This document shows, one piece after another, positions 27,655-37,738 of a DNA stretch of 64,000 nucleotides. The notes beneath the pieces are model-generated. The model made no database searches and was not told the DNA's origin. It saw only the letters and a list, made by a program, of their open reading frames with translations. The first letter of the stretch is position 1, and every line of letters starts with the position of its first letter. The stretch spans positions 150,313 through 214,312 of the forward strand of contig JACQYI010000056.1 in NCBI GenBank assembly GCA_016208305.1, written 5' to 3'. The stretch comes from Oscillatoriophycideae cyanobacterium NC_groundwater_1537_Pr4_S-0.65um_50_18. GTDB lineage: Bacteria > Cyanobacteriota > Cyanobacteriia > Elainellales > Elainellaceae. Both the position numbers and the translations under genes were made by a program.

Positions 27655-28023
27655 CTAGGATTGTTTAATCACCAGATGGTTGTCTGCCCCTTCATCTGAA
27701 ATGCGAGGTAACCCCATGCTGTAATTGCGAACGCGGCTTTCGAGATTATAGGCAATCGCCCCAGACTGAAGCAGCGATCGGACAAAATGCTCTAAGTCAG
27801 ATCCGATTCGGCGCAAGTTATAGTCCGTCAGCTCGGCTCCGGCAGAAGCGGCTACCAGAGCGTCAAATTTTTGGTGAACCTGCTGTAGTGCTCCCTCATT
27901 CCAGAGAAATTCGTTGTCTGGATCAATGTCTAAGGTAAGAGTGCTATCGCTAGGAACGAGTTCATCATCGCTGATTTCGGCCGCGAAGACGCGGATATGG
28001 CGAGTTGTAGACTTGAGCAGCAT
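27655..28023 (-). CDS. ndhM: NAD(P)H-quinone oxidoreductase subunit M
   Basis: NdhM is a cyanobacteria/plastid-specific peripheral subunit of thylakoid NDH-1, which runs cyclic electron flow, respiration and CO2 uptake. The 122-residue sequence matches the family from end to end: [51 protein letters not shown] and [10 protein letters not shown]. It is encoded alone, away from other ndh genes, as is usual for this subunit in cyanobacteria. It is divergent from the DUF4230 gene. Confidence 0.95.
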   Translation of the reverse strand: MLLKSTTRHIRVFAAEISDDELVPSDSTLTLDIDPDNEFLWNEGALQQVHQKFDALVAASAGAELTDYNLRRIGSDLEHFVRSLLQSGAIAYNLESRVRNYSMGLPRISDEGADNHLVIKQS

Positions 28024-28375
28024 AGGGTTTGAAGAATGCGTATGAGAAACGCGCTAAATCTATAAAGCTATCTTACAGGCTTTTTATAAGGTTGATTTTC
28101 CGGGCACTTTAAGCGTGAAAGGTAAATTCTACTCTCAAACAGGTCTTGGCCTCTAGCTTGTCATTTGAAACGGCTGCTGTAGCGACTTTTTCAAAGGACA
28201 AACAGCAGATTAGAAACCTAACGCTGTGTCTTAGACTAAACAAAGTGTTTCAGCTAGATTGCAAATTTAACCTCTTGCTTATCTGTCTCTAAACGAAGTT
28301 GTTGGGCTAACCTTGAACCAGAGATCACCCAGATACGAGAGATGACCCAGTTTTCCAGCGAGAGCAAGCGATCGC
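28024..28375. other. Divergent promoter region of ndhM and DUF4230 gene
   Basis: No gene or strong repeat is seen. Both divergent promoters should be here; a HIP1-like GCGATCGC abuts the DUF4230 ATG. Confidence 0.35.
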
Positions 28376-29290
28376 ATGAATAGATTCACATCTCATCAGC
28401 GCCCTCAAGGTCAGGGTCGCGTGCAGCAACGCGGTAGCAAGCCAGATTCCCCTTGGGGTATTCACAGCTTCATCAGAAATTTATCTCTGGTGGCTACGGG
28501 CAGCTTTGCTTTAATTGCGATCTTTCTATTAGCAGGGGTCTGGCGATCGGGAACCAGTTTTTTCAGCGACCTCTATACGCTGTTTGACAAACCTCAGCCA
28601 GAACCCAAAATTGATTTGCGAGCGATTGTCGTTCAGCAAGTGCGTAATGCAAGCGAACTGACAACTGCTGTATATGCAATGGAAACCGTTGTGCCTACGA
28701 GCCGCGATCGTACCGTGGGCGGCTACGTTGTGGGCACAACGACGCTACTCTACATCGCCTATGGCGAAGTTAGAGCCGGAATTGATCTTTCGGCGGTGCA
28801 ACCCACTGATGTTCAGGTCAATGGCGATGCCATCACGCTGCGGCTGCCCTCCCCCAAGATCTTAGACAGCAAAATTGATGTCAATCGCTCTAAGGTGTAC
28901 GACTACGATCGCGGCTTTATGGGCTTAGGCCCAGACGTAGCTCCAGAGCTTCAAGAGCTAGCTCAGCGCCAGACTCTAGAAAGAATGGTGGAATCAGCCT
29001 GCACCAGCGGCATCCTTCAGCAGGCAAACGATCGCGCCAAGATTGCCATTACCCAACTGCTTGGCACGACCTATAAAAGTTTATCTGTTGAGGAACAGCC
29101 GCTGCCGCCTGCCTGCGGAGCTAATACTCTGACTCCTTCCCTGCTGCCTCCATCCTCTCCTGAGCAGCCTACCCTTGAGCCGTTGATTCTTCCTTCTAGC
29201 TCCCCCCCTTCGCTTTCTTCCCCTTCGCTTTCTCCTCCTGCTAATGAGAACAGTTTGAGAGAGAACAGCTTGCCTCAGCCACCGTTCTAG
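28376..29290 (+). CDS. DUF4230 membrane-anchored protein
   Basis: One transmembrane helix (about 36-57) anchors a 304-residue protein with most of its length on one side. The soluble domain matches DUF4230: VVQQVRNASELTTAVYAMETVV, then a strand-rich region with LLYIAYGEVRAGIDLSAVQ and ITLRLPSPKILDSKIDVNRSKVYDYDRG. Family function is unknown. The last about 55 residues are a Pro/Ser tail (LPSSSPPSLSSPSLSPP) of low complexity. A 507-base gap follows. Confidence 0.85.
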   Translation: MNRFTSHQRPQGQGRVQQRGSKPDSPWGIHSFIRNLSLVATGSFALIAIFLLAGVWRSGTSFFSDLYTLFDKPQPEPKIDLRAIVVQQVRNASELTTAVYAMETVVPTSRDRTVGGYVVGTTTLLYIAYGEVRAGIDLSAVQPTDVQVNGDAITLRLPSPKILDSKIDVNRSKVYDYDRGFMGLGPDVAPELQELAQRQTLERMVESACTSGILQQANDRAKIAITQLLGTTYKSLSVEEQPLPPACGANTLTPSLLPPSSPEQPTLEPLILPSSSPPSLSSPSLSPPANENSLRENSLPQPPF

Positions 29291-29797
29291 CCAGCGTTAA
29301 AGGCTTATGAAAGAAAAGTTGCGCAGACTCCTGTCAAACAGTTTGATCAGCCGCTCGATCGCCCACAGATTCAGCGCTTCAGGCTTACCTGTTTAGCAAT
29401 TATTGCGAGTTTCTACGAATCATCTGGTAAATTAAGTACGGATTTTACGAAGATGCCGCAAAAATCAGTAATGTCTCGCAACGATAACTTTCGTTGAACA
29501 GATTAGGATGGCGACGAGGTTCTCTCAAGGCTGCTTCATCTGACTTGAATATTCTGCTAAATGACAAGCTTAAAAAGTCAAGATCAATCAAAAATTACTA
29601 AAACTTTTGAAATTTATATTGTCTTTGAATTTAGCCTTCGAGATTTAGCCTTCGAGATCGAGCTTTCGCAATTTCATCGGACGCTAGGGCGATCGCCTTC
29701 AGCCTCATGAACTCAGGGTGCCATGCAAGATAGCTGAAGGTTTTCGACATTGCTTGGGGAAAACTAAACCTACGACGGACAAGAGAGATATACAGAC
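29291..29797 (+). other. Long leader/promoter region of the ELW-repeat protein
   Basis: No gene is supported; a 29-codon frame at 29308 has a possible start but no other support. A perfect 14-bp tandem repeat (TTTAGCCTTCGAGA at 29630-29643 and 29644-29657) lies about 140 bases before the next start. The AT-rich stretch 29560-29640 is the likeliest promoter area. Confidence 0.45.
29630..29657 (+). repeat. 14-bp perfect tandem duplication
   Basis: Two adjacent copies of TTTAGCCTTCGAGA in the upstream region of the ELW-repeat protein; a third partial copy (TCGAGCTTTCG) follows. Confidence 0.7.
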
Positions 29798-32452
29798 ATG
29801 GCAGACAAAGATAATCGCCTGAACCGTGCCGCGCGCCTGACTCTACCTGCTACAAACCGCAAAGATAGGTTGGGCGGAGCTGACCTAGAAGACTTGTTCC
29901 GATTTAATCTCAATGTCAGTAGCGCTAAGAGTAGCTTCAGTCTGGGTGTCGCTGGAATCAAGAGAGGAGCCAATTTTGACGTAGAGGTCTACAAGTTCAA
30001 GCGTACTGACCAACAGGTTCTCAAAAGCATTGGCAAGACTGAGTTTCGCACCATCCGAAGCGGCGTTCGCAGTGCTAACCTGCAACTCGTTGGCGCTTCT
30101 CGAAAGAGTGGCAACAAGAACGAAGCCCTCTCCATTGGGGAGCTAGCCAATGGGAGTTACGTCATTCGTGTCCTCCGTAAACAGGGCGACAGTGCCTATA
30201 GGCTGTCGGCTAGTGCGACAGCGATTCCGATTCCGCCAGATCCTAATAATCCGGATCCTAATAATCCGGATCCTAATAATCCGGATCCTAATAATCCGGG
30301 TTCTACTGATCCGCTCAACTCAATTACGACTGCTCCTATCAAAAGCATTTCCGATGGAGCGATCATAGGTAAGGTGAGTGACACCGACACCCAGGATTTT
30401 TATAAAGTCACGCCAACCACATCGGGCGACTATCTATTTGACCTGAGTGGAGCCGCAGATGTCAATTTTGAGGTGATTGCAGCCGACCAAGCCACAACGC
30501 TCAAGCGGAGTGCCAATGCCGGAAACGACAAAGCGATCGTTCCCCTTACGGCTGGTACCACCTACTATTTTCGAGTTTTTCAGGCGGCATCCGGAAACAA
30601 CACCGATTACGCCTTGAGCGCGACACCGCTCACTGACAACTTCAGCGGCAAATATGACAACGGCAGCGGGCTAAACTCTGCTACGGCTCTGACGCTCACG
30701 AGTACATCCCAAACGCTCTCTAACTACGTTGTTGACAAGGGTGTTAATTCCCCCGAAGACCTCTTCACGTTCAATGTCGCGACGGATCAAGGGTTTGTCA
30801 CGCTTGAGCTGACCAATATGCCGATCGGGAATCTGGGTTTGCAACTCTTTAGGGCTGGAGAAACGCCGGGTCAGGGCTTGACGCTCGATCGCGCTAGAAA
30901 TTTAGATGGTTCTTACCCTTCAGAAGTAATTGCAGGTCGAGTAGAGCAAGGTACCTACTATGTTCGAGTGATTCCGAGCAGCTCTGGTGAAGGCTCCACG
31001 TATGACCTGTCGCTGAAAATTGCCGATAAGACAGGACTTCCCGCTATCTCTAGAGATATTAAGTTTGGGGCTGATAGCTCTCAGCCTCAAAACATCACGG
31101 CTGTGGGCGAGCTAGCCTACTTCTCTGCTAGTGACGAAGATGGCACAGCGCTCTGGCGAACCGATGGGACTCTAGATGGAACGAAGAAAATTCGCGACTT
31201 CTCTTCGCTAGAGCAATTTGCGGTCGTAGGCTCCGGTACAAGCGCACGCCTCTACTTTGTAGCCAATGATGGCGCTACGGGTGCAGAATTGTGGACAACA
31301 GATGGCAATTCTGCAACACAGGTTATTGACCTCCTAGCCGGATCGGCCAGTGGCTTACCTGAACAACTTGCAGCAGCAGGCAACACCCTCTACTTTGTGG
31401 GTAGCCCTGGCGCAACCAGTAAGGCACTCTACCGGGTCAATGGCACTACTGTAACCATGATTGCTCGGGGTAATGACACCATTACTAACCCCGATGGCAG
31501 TATCAGCACGGCTCCTGTGATCAACGCTTTTGCTAACCTGACTGGCATTGGTCAAACCCTTTACTTCTCTGGAAGTACGAGTGTACCTGAGGGAGGTTCA
31601 ACTCGCAGTACAGGCGGAGAACTGTTTAGCATTATTAATGGCCAGACGACTTTAACCCTTACAGAGTTAAGAGCAGGCACTAGCAGCTCTAACCCCAGCA
31701 ACTTTATTTTGGTAGGAAATAAGCTGTTTGCCACGGCATTAACAGACAATGGCTCTGGCGCTAGAGAACTCGTTCGAATTGATGCTTTGGGTGCTACGCC
31801 TAGCTATGCGGTCGTCCGTTCTTCAGACAGCAACTCTCTCACGTTTACCAATAACCAGAAGCTGCAATATACCGTCACTGACAACGGCGCGCTTTACTTT
31901 ACGGCAAACGCCGACGTCGAAGGGGCAGAGCTATTCAAGCTTGATAATCCAAATGCAGTAGCAGTGAACGGTTTCTTGGATACGGGCGCAGTCATCAAAG
32001 ATATTAAAGCTGGATTTGAAGGTTCTACTCCCTCTAACCTGGTTCACATTGGCAATACTGTATATTTCTTTGCCGATGATAATCGCTTGGTTGACGATGG
32101 TACAGGTTCAGGCAATACGATTCTACAGGGTTCAGGCAAGGAACTCTGGAGTACAAACGGCACCTCTGGAGGCACTACCATTGTCAAAGACATTCAGGGA
32201 GGGACAGGCAGCGGTATCGGCGACGATGCAGAAATGGTTGTGTTTGGCGGCAAGCTGTACTTCACGGCCAATGACGGCAGTTCTGGAACAGAGATTTGGG
32301 AGAGCAATGGGTTATCAGCAGGTACGCTCTTGCAACAGATCAACTCTGTCCCAGCCCAAGGCTCTGACCCTTCTCAGTTGACAATTGTGGGCAGCAACCT
32401 GTTCTTTGCGGCAACAGATGGACTTAACGGCGAAGAACTCTGGTCCATCTAA
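29798..32452 (+). CDS. Large extracellular PPC / ELW-repeat protein
   Basis: An 884-residue protein with no Sec signal. The N-terminal about 140 residues and two later blocks (about 170-265 and 280-400) look like pre-peptidase C-terminal (PPC) beta domains, with phrases such as LTAGTTYYFRVFQ and VEQGTYYVRVIPSSSG. A DPNNP linker repeat lies at about 147-168. From about 420 to the end come eight or so repeats with the pattern [AGE]ELW..[DN]G and LYFxAxD, the ELW motif of hyalin-like surface proteins that probably fold as a propeller. Absence of a signal peptide suggests type I export or another leaderless route. Function is probably adhesion or matrix; no enzyme motif is visible. Confidence 0.75.
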   Translation: MADKDNRLNRAARLTLPATNRKDRLGGADLEDLFRFNLNVSSAKSSFSLGVAGIKRGANFDVEVYKFKRTDQQVLKSIGKTEFRTIRSGVRSANLQLVGASRKSGNKNEALSIGELANGSYVIRVLRKQGDSAYRLSASATAIPIPPDPNNPDPNNPDPNNPDPNNPGSTDPLNSITTAPIKSISDGAIIGKVSDTDTQDFYKVTPTTSGDYLFDLSGAADVNFEVIAADQATTLKRSANAGNDKAIVPLTAGTTYYFRVFQAASGNNTDYALSATPLTDNFSGKYDNGSGLNSATALTLTSTSQTLSNYVVDKGVNSPEDLFTFNVATDQGFVTLELTNMPIGNLGLQLFRAGETPGQGLTLDRARNLDGSYPSEVIAGRVEQGTYYVRVIPSSSGEGSTYDLSLKIADKTGLPAISRDIKFGADSSQPQNITAVGELAYFSASDEDGTALWRTDGTLDGTKKIRDFSSLEQFAVVGSGTSARLYFVANDGATGAELWTTDGNSATQVIDLLAGSASGLPEQLAAAGNTLYFVGSPGATSKALYRVNGTTVTMIARGNDTITNPDGSISTAPVINAFANLTGIGQTLYFSGSTSVPEGGSTRSTGGELFSIINGQTTLTLTELRAGTSSSNPSNFILVGNKLFATALTDNGSGARELVRIDALGATPSYAVVRSSDSNSLTFTNNQKLQYTVTDNGALYFTANADVEGAELFKLDNPNAVAVNGFLDTGAVIKDIKAGFEGSTPSNLVHIGNTVYFFADDNRLVDDGTGSGNTILQGSGKELWSTNGTSGGTTIVKDIQGGTGSGIGDDAEMVVFGGKLYFTANDGSSGTEIWESNGLSAGTLLQQINSVPAQGSDPSQLTIVGSNLFFAATDGLNGEELWSI
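30239..30298 (+). repeat. Four perfect 15-bp in-frame tandem repeats (DPNNP)
   Basis: The unit GATCCTAATAATCCG is repeated four times without change, encoding DPNNP linkers between the first and second PPC-like domains. Perfect identity points to recent expansion. Confidence 0.95.
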
Positions 32453-32469
32453 TTTTCTCTGTTGATTTT

Positions 32470-32493
32470 CAGTTGTGGACTGCTCCACAACTG
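32470..32493 (+). terminator. Hairpin 1 after the ELW-repeat gene
   Basis: CAGTTGTGGA (32470-32479) pairs perfectly with TCCACAACTG (32484-32493) around a CTGC loop, 17 bases after the stop codon. It lacks a T-run and probably acts with the following stem. Confidence 0.6.
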
Positions 32494-32510
32494 GGTGATG
32501 TTCTAGACAT

Positions 32511-32565
32511 GTTGTTAATTTTTTTGAAAGGCGCGCGGAGCGCGCCTTTCAAAAAAATTAACAAC
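32511..32565. terminator. Perfect 26-bp hairpin with a 3-base loop
   Basis: Arms 32511-32536 and 32540-32565 are exact complements around GGA. The core is GC-only (GGCGCGC/GCGCGCC), flanked by GAAA/TTTC and then T7/A7 tracts. Symmetry means it can terminate on both strands. It belongs to a family of similar elements in this window (see 40484 and 43645). Confidence 0.85.
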
Positions 32566-32664
32566 ACAATTGAAACACTACCAACCCTGTTTTATGGCCG
32601 TAGCGCTCCATGCGCCCCCAAAAATGTTTCAGTCGTGAAACTTAGGACTCTAGCCATAACATTT

Positions 32665-32714
32665 AAGAATCTGGTATTCGGAAGGTGCTTTGTGCCTTTG
32701 AACCCCAGATTCTT
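32665..32714. terminator. Third stem-loop before the tenA end
   Basis: AAGAATCTGG (32665-32674) pairs exactly with CCAGATTCTT (32705-32714) over a 30-base loop. It precedes a 15-bp tandem repeat and the minus-strand tenA stop. Confidence 0.55.
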
Positions 32715-32716
32715 TC

Positions 32717-32745
32717 ATTTTTGTGCGCCATATTTTTGTGCGCCA
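32717..32745. repeat. 15-bp tandem repeat ATTTTTGTGCGCCAT
   Basis: ATTTTTGTGCGCCA occurs at 32717-32730 and 32732-32745. It lies in the non-coding gap between the ELW-repeat gene and tenA. Confidence 0.7.
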
Positions 32746-32797
32746 CAGTATGCTGGCGATCGCTATAGGTGATACAGGCTGATTGTTCCAGGACTTA

Positions 32798-33427
32798 TTA
32801 ATCAAGCTCCCAAGCCATCTGGAAAAAGTCGAGTTCGCATTGCATGGCATAGCGATAGGTCGATCGCGTCAACGGGGTCAGTGTGGCATAGCGATCGCTT
32901 AACTGTTCCAACTGCTCTGTCAGAGGTGTAAACTCAGCGCTGCTATAAGTCTGAATCCAACTTGAGTAGGCATGGTTAGGAATGCCGCCATCAGCTAGCT
33001 TCTGCCCCAAAAAAGCATAGAGTTTCATACAAGGCAGCATGGCGATCGCAGTGGTGCCTACATCCTGGCTCCAAGCAGTCGCCAATAGAAAATCGGTATA
33101 GCGACGCGTGGCCGTTCCTGGCTCCACTTGTTGAAGATCAATGCCCCAGTTGCTGGCATAGCCTTGATGAAGCTTTAGCTCTTGTAAAACGCCACCTGCT
33201 AAATCATGAAATATATTAAAGCCCTGCCAGTCTGCCACTTTAGCCGCAGCGATGCTGTAGGCTCGAGCAAATGCTTCTAGAAAAAAAGCATCCTGTCCCA
33301 CATAGTATGCAAATTTTGATGGAGGAAGAGAGCCGTCACCGATGCCTTGAACGAATGAATTGTGAAGGCATGCGATCGCCAAATCCTGATTTTCCAACCA
33401 CAACTCTGCCGCTAAATTCCCACTCAT
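32798..33427 (-). CDS. tenA: TenA-family aminopyrimidine hydrolase / thiaminase II
   Basis: TenA enzymes salvage the pyrimidine of degraded thiamin. Cys133 in MLPCMKLY is at the place of the catalytic cysteine of the TenA_C class, and Glu198 in CELDFFQMAW at that of the catalytic glutamate. Other conserved pieces are YYVGQDAFFLEAFARAY and HAYSSWIQTYSS. The length of 209 is slightly short but complete. No thi genes or TPP riboswitch are nearby. Confidence 0.88.
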   Translation of the reverse strand: MSGNLAAELWLENQDLAIACLHNSFVQGIGDGSLPPSKFAYYVGQDAFFLEAFARAYSIAAAKVADWQGFNIFHDLAGGVLQELKLHQGYASNWGIDLQQVEPGTATRRYTDFLLATAWSQDVGTTAIAMLPCMKLYAFLGQKLADGGIPNHAYSSWIQTYSSAEFTPLTEQLEQLSDRYATLTPLTRSTYRYAMQCELDFFQMAWELD

Positions 33428-33524
33428 ATTTCGCCCTCATGCTTTTGGATATGGCTTTATTTTGGCTCTCAAAGTAATCTGAGGCTCCAAAAAATGGGGT
33501 CGCTGATTTTAGCTATGCCCAAAA

Positions 33525-33556
33525 AATTTCCTAGATGAATGCTCATCTAGGAAATT
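33525..33556 (-). terminator. Rho-independent terminator of prk
   Basis: AATTTCCTAGATGA (33525-33538) pairs perfectly with 33543-33556 around ATGC. On the minus strand the stem is followed by a run of T (complement of 33521-33526), correctly placed 47 bases after the prk stop. Confidence 0.88.
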
Positions 33557-33602
33557 CTCTACACTCAAAAATTTACCAAAAATCTACTGTACTAGCAGAG
33601 TT

Positions 33603-34616
33603 CTAATTGTTAACTGCTTTAGCAGCCAACTTAGCCCCTGCACCCACTAGCCGCTCGTAGGCTGCCCGCATTTTTAGCCCTACTAGCACCTGGAATAGAC
33701 CTGTGCCATTTGTAGAACCTGGATATTCTTTATGCTGAAGCAGCAATTCTGTCATCTCGCCATAGAACTGGGTGGATGTGTTGCTGAGGTGGCTTTCGAG
33801 GTAAATCATTTCCTCTAGGCGATCGAACTGACCATCCACTTCTAGAATCGAGACGCTGTGACCAAAGTACTCATCAGGCCCATAATGCATCCTGATGCCG
33901 GGGTAAGAGCAGGTGAGCTTGCGACCACAGGGAATCCAATCGATTGTCGAGCCTTCGTCAAACAGATAGACTGGTTCCATGCCTTCCACGCCGTCCTTCT
34001 GAATCATGCGAACCCGCAGCACTTCGCGCTTGGTGTCGTTGGGGATCAGCAGCGTTGGCAATACCTGGATCACCATGTCGGCGTATTGCTTCTGGGGATC
34101 AATATAGGCGCTGAAATCTGGGCGGCGAGCGTTGATTGCAGCTAGCACATCCTCATAGGTGTGGCCTCGCTCGGCCATATCGCGCTGAATCTTCCAGGCA
34201 ATTTTCACCTCATCATCAATGTCGAGGTAAACCCCAAAATCAATCAGCGATCGCACGCGCTCATCATACATGGGGTGCAACCCTTCAATCACCACGATTG
34301 GGGTGGGTACAATCTTCTCTGGCGGATCGATTAACCCAGTCTCATGGTTATAGATCGGTTTCATGATCTCTTGACCCTCTTTGAGCGCTTTGACCTGCTC
34401 ATACATCAGATCAAAGTTATTGGCTTGGGGGTTGAGTGCAGTCACCCCGGCCTCTTTGCGCCCTTTGCGATCCAGACTGTGGTAGTCGTCAAGGCAGATC
34501 ACAGTCATCAACTCTTCGCCAAACAAGTCTGCCAAGCGACGAAGAAAGGTCGATTTGCCGCATCCGGAATCTCCGGCAACACCGATCAAAACCACACGGT
34601 CTGGCTTAATGGTCAT
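33603..34616 (-). CDS. prk: Phosphoribulokinase
   Basis: It makes ribulose 1,5-bisphosphate for Rubisco in the Calvin cycle. The P-loop GDSGCGKST (15-23) contains Cys19, and Cys41 follows in VICLDDYHS; these are the thioredoxin-sensitive pair of the plant/cyanobacterial enzyme, by which CP12 and light control activity. The remaining core (EGLHPMYDERVR, IDPQKQYADMVIQVLPT, GMEPVYLFDEGS) is intact and the length of 337 is standard. It has its own promoter region and terminator and is divergent from petH. Confidence 0.98.
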   Translation of the reverse strand: MTIKPDRVVLIGVAGDSGCGKSTFLRRLADLFGEELMTVICLDDYHSLDRKGRKEAGVTALNPQANNFDLMYEQVKALKEGQEIMKPIYNHETGLIDPPEKIVPTPIVVIEGLHPMYDERVRSLIDFGVYLDIDDEVKIAWKIQRDMAERGHTYEDVLAAINARRPDFSAYIDPQKQYADMVIQVLPTLLIPNDTKREVLRVRMIQKDGVEGMEPVYLFDEGSTIDWIPCGRKLTCSYPGIRMHYGPDEYFGHSVSILEVDGQFDRLEEMIYLESHLSNTSTQFYGEMTELLLQHKEYPGSTNGTGLFQVLVGLKMRAAYERLVGAGAKLAAKAVNN

Positions 34617-36554
<1,938 letters not shown>

Positions 36555-36631
36555 ATGCTTCTATTCCTAGTTTTTGTTTTGCGATAGCGGGTGCAGTTCA
36601 CCTCGTAAAAACTAGGCCGTTTGCCATAGAG

Positions 36632-36679
36632 GGGAGAGTCTTGGCTCTCCCTTTTTTTGTAGGTGCGCACCTACAAAAA
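36632..36679 (+). terminator. Terminator of petH followed by a 26-bp perfect palindrome
   Basis: GGGAGAG (36632-36638) pairs with CTCTCCC (36645-36651), followed by seven T: a standard terminator. The T-run is also the left end of a second element, a gap-free palindrome at 36654-36679 centred on TGCGCA, whose other side ends in A5. Together they can end transcripts from both strands. Confidence 0.85.
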
Positions 36680-36759
36680 TGCCCTAACTTGTGAGAAACC
36701 TGTGCGCCTCTGCAAATGTCTCAAATCTGAATGGAGAGGGTTCTAAATCAAAAGGGTGG

Positions 36760-37437
36760 CTATGAACATTCCTGAATAAAGTCAATCATTCCATGTAGCA
36801 TCCCTGGCTTAGTCACCATCAGCACAGTTGAATCTGCTTCTATAACTGTGTTGCCGTTGGGGATAATTAAATCTTCATGGGGATGAGCCTGGTAGCCAAT
36901 GATTAGCGATCCCTGAGGAAAGCAAGCATCTTGAGCAATGTCGGCAAGGCTACGACCGATGATCTGAGAATTTGCAGGAATCGGCAGCTTTAGCACCTCG
37001 ATTTGATCTTGCTCAAAGTGCATCATCGACTCGACTTGGGGATATTCGATCGCATTGGCCATTGTGGAAACGACCAGATCGGTTGTGCAAATGATTGAGG
37101 TCGCTCCAGCAATACGATAGGGCTGCTCAAAGTCACGGTGGCTCATCCGTACTAAAATACGCGGCACCCCGTAATGCTTGGCCAAAGCCACCATCGCTAG
37201 ATTGAGGGCATCATCATGCAGAACCGCTACCACAGCATCGGCTTTGCGAACACCCGCTTCGATCAAGACTTCGGTGCTCACAGCGCTGCCCTCAAAGGCC
37301 ATGACGCCCATTTGCTCACGGGCATAGCGACAGGCGGTTGCATCAATATCAATAAGGGCTATGACATGTCCTAAATTCAGTAGATTTTGCGCCAAATTGA
37401 GTCCAATTAAACCTGCGCCCCCGATCAAAACGTACAT
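36760..37437 (-). CDS. TrkA-type NAD-binding (RCK) potassium-transport regulator
   Basis: Residues 1-120 are an RCK_N/TrkA-N Rossmann domain: GGAGLIG (6-12), the acidic end of strand two (ALIDIDATAC), and AVVAVLHDDALNLAMVALAKHYGV. Residues about 140-225 form an RCK_C (TrkA-C) domain. Such 225-residue proteins gate Trk/Ktr potassium transporters or channels in response to nucleotides. The matching membrane subunit is not adjacent. It is divergent from the MATE gene. Confidence 0.88.
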   Translation of the reverse strand: MYVLIGGAGLIGLNLAQNLLNLGHVIALIDIDATACRYAREQMGVMAFEGSAVSTEVLIEAGVRKADAVVAVLHDDALNLAMVALAKHYGVPRILVRMSHRDFEQPYRIAGATSIICTTDLVVSTMANAIEYPQVESMMHFEQDQIEVLKLPIPANSQIIGRSLADIAQDACFPQGSLIIGYQAHPHEDLIIPNGNTVIEADSTVLMVTKPGMLHGMIDFIQECS

Positions 37438-37738
37438 AAGTTCCTCTTTTTCCGCATTTGGCTTTACTGTATCCGGTATGGCTGCTATCTAGGCAGTTGG
37501 GACAAGGGCATTGTTACGGGCGCATCTAGCAGTTGGGGGAGCCTCTAAAGGTTACGAGAGCTGGAAGGCGGAATGATGCGAGAGCGAACAACGGCGATCG
37601 CATCATCCCACTCTCTCATCACTCAAAATATCTGCTCTCCTAACGACGAGATGCACTCCATTGTTATCGGCATGTGCCCTAAAGATGCCTTAAGTCTAGT
37701 GGCGATCGCCATAACAGAATTTCGCTGAAGGTATTGCC
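37438..37738. other. Divergent gap between TrkA-type and MATE genes
   Basis: No gene is seen. Two HIP1 sites are present, one inside the 12-bp palindrome TGGCGATCGCCA (near 37699-37713), about 30 bases before the MATE start. Confidence 0.35.

Noticed and set aside
30239..30298. Short identical repeats that might suggest a CRISPR array
   Set aside because: The units are 15 bp, directly adjacent without spacers, and in frame with DPNNP coding. No CRISPR-type repeat-spacer pattern or cas gene was seen anywhere in the window.
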